Below are positions 62,539-63,032 of a stretch of DNA of 63,032 nt, piece after piece. The position numbers were made by a program, and so were the translations under genes. The stretch is from Nitrospirota bacterium (GTDB lineage Bacteria > Nitrospirota > Nitrospiria > Nitrospirales > Nitrospiraceae), in assembly GCA_018971525.1 (NCBI GenBank), contig JAGXAR010000018.1, positions 1 to 63,032 on the forward strand, in the 5' to 3' direction. How positions within the stretch are numbered: the stretch's first letter is position 1; each line of letters opens with the position of its first letter. The notes under the pieces were generated by a model. It did not search any database, was not told where the DNA came from, and saw nothing but the letters and a program-made list of their open reading frames with translations.

Positions 62539-62723
62539 CGCGCACCTCCCTGGTTGTCTTACCAAGCCATCCTATTGCCTCAATACTCACCTGCCACAGG
62601 GTCCCATTATAATAGTCCTAGTTAGAACTAAGTCAACATGAAAAATACCTCGTTTGTTTTCTTGCGTGAAACAGTGAGTAAAATCAAGGGATTGGAGACG
62701 GATTGGATGAGGATGGCAGGTAC

Positions 62724-63032
62724 TTATCGATCTCGGCGAGACCCTTTCATCGCCCGTTCCACTTCGCGGGTGGCTTCGCGCGTCTTAATGGATTCCCGGC
62801 GGTCATGCTGCTTCTTGCCTTTGGCCAACCCGAGTTCGACCTTGGCAAGACCCCGCTTGGAGAAATAGATGCGGAGCGGGATAAGCGTGAGCCCTTGCTG
62901 TTGCGTCTTGCCGAGGAGCTTATTGATCTCCTTCCGGTGGAGGAGCAGTTTCCGAGTACGGAGAGGCTCGTGATTCATGATGTTGCCGTGGCTGTATGGA
63001 CTGATGTGGCAGTGGTGGAGAAAGACCTCGCC
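62724..63032 (-). CDS. smpB: SsrA-binding protein SmpB (partial at the right edge)
   Basis: 103 codons visible from the window edge to the stop. The C-terminal half matches SmpB: GEVFLHHCHISPYSHGNIMN, HEPLRTRKLLLHRKEINKLL, GLTLIPLRIYFSKRGLAKVE and the basic tail LAKGKKQHDRRESIKTREAT that inserts into the mRNA channel. Binds tmRNA and delivers it to stalled ribosomes. The ssrA gene is about 35 kb away at 27433-27782. The N-terminus lies outside the window. Confidence 0.97.
   Translation of the reverse strand, partial: GEVFLHHCHISPYSHGNIMNHEPLRTRKLLLHRKEINKLLGKTQQQGLTLIPLRIYFSKRGLAKVELGLAKGKKQHDRRESIKTREATREVERAMKGSRRDR

Noticed and set aside
1-63032. CRISPR arrays or prophage structure
   Set aside because: No regularly spaced repeats and no phage structural or integrase genes were seen apart from the two insertion sequences.

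Overview
The window looks like a chromosomal segment of a Gram-negative bacterium. LpxC, a NodT-type outer-membrane efflux lipoprotein, Tat and Sec exported redox proteins and periplasmic c-type cytochromes all point to a double membrane. The protein style (PilZ, RND efflux, tandem pirins, CDGSH proteins, a small repeat-containing exported family) and the order rplI-glyA-nrdR-kinase-regulator-lpxC suggest a Nitrospira-like member of the Nitrospirota. That placement is recognition, not proof.

Layout. 1-838: end of an IS3-type element with a likely programmed -1 frameshift. 0.9-3.4 kb: a GT-C membrane glycosyltransferase and a PilZ protein. 3.6 kb: tRNA-Leu(CAG). 3.8-5.3 kb: a helicase-like protein that seems to lack its Walker A motif. 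5.4-10.8 kb: housekeeping block rplI, glyA, nrdR, a two-component pair whose kinase carries an N-terminal Rossmann domain, and lpxC. 11-18.7 kb: a HARE-HTH-like regulator with repeats in its promoter, an inositol monophosphatase, an AhpD-like protein, a B12-dependent radical SAM C-methyltransferase of the RiPP-maturation type, a pterin carbinolamine dehydratase, a ParB-like protein and an APC permease. 18.7-22.2 kb: an acyltransferase and a second GT-C enzyme, probably for surface glycans. 23-26 kb: PPK2, a decayed IS481-type transposase and a truncated aquaporin gene. 26-27.8 kb: a formylglycine-enzyme-like lipoprotein/exported protein and the tmRNA gene.

From 28 to 63 kb nearly everything is on the minus strand. 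28-34 kb holds DedA-rhodanese, an MFS carrier, a ferredoxin-MBL fusion, an AlkA-like glycosylase, RidA, a broken SDR gene and a nitroreductase. 34-41 kb holds a complete RND tripartite pump, a STAS protein and a second DedA-rhodanese. 41.7-44.7 kb holds an FhlA-type sigma-54 activator and a frameshifted flavodoxin-fold gene. 44.8-62.5 kb is a dense set of small redox and detoxification genes: CDGSH proteins (2), rhodanese, pirins (3), DsbA-like proteins (2), DoxX (2), VOC proteins (2), a DODA-type dioxygenase and an SnoaL-like protein. In its middle lies a possible aromatic-alcohol oxidation set (FAD oxidase of the p-cresol methylhydroxylase/VAO type, Tat-exported protein, cytochrome c, aryl-alcohol dehydrogenase). 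smpB runs off the right end, so both partners of trans-translation are present, about 35 kb apart.

Several genes between 24 and 61 kb are broken by single-base shifts or stops while very long neighbours (RND pump, FhlA, MFS) are intact. This favours real gene decay over bulk sequencing error, but read support would settle it. The most unusual items are the Rossmann-histidine kinase fusion, the radical SAM C-methyltransferase without a visible precursor, the cresol-dehydrogenase-like cluster, the HARE-HTH promoter repeats and a 126-bp long-palindrome element.
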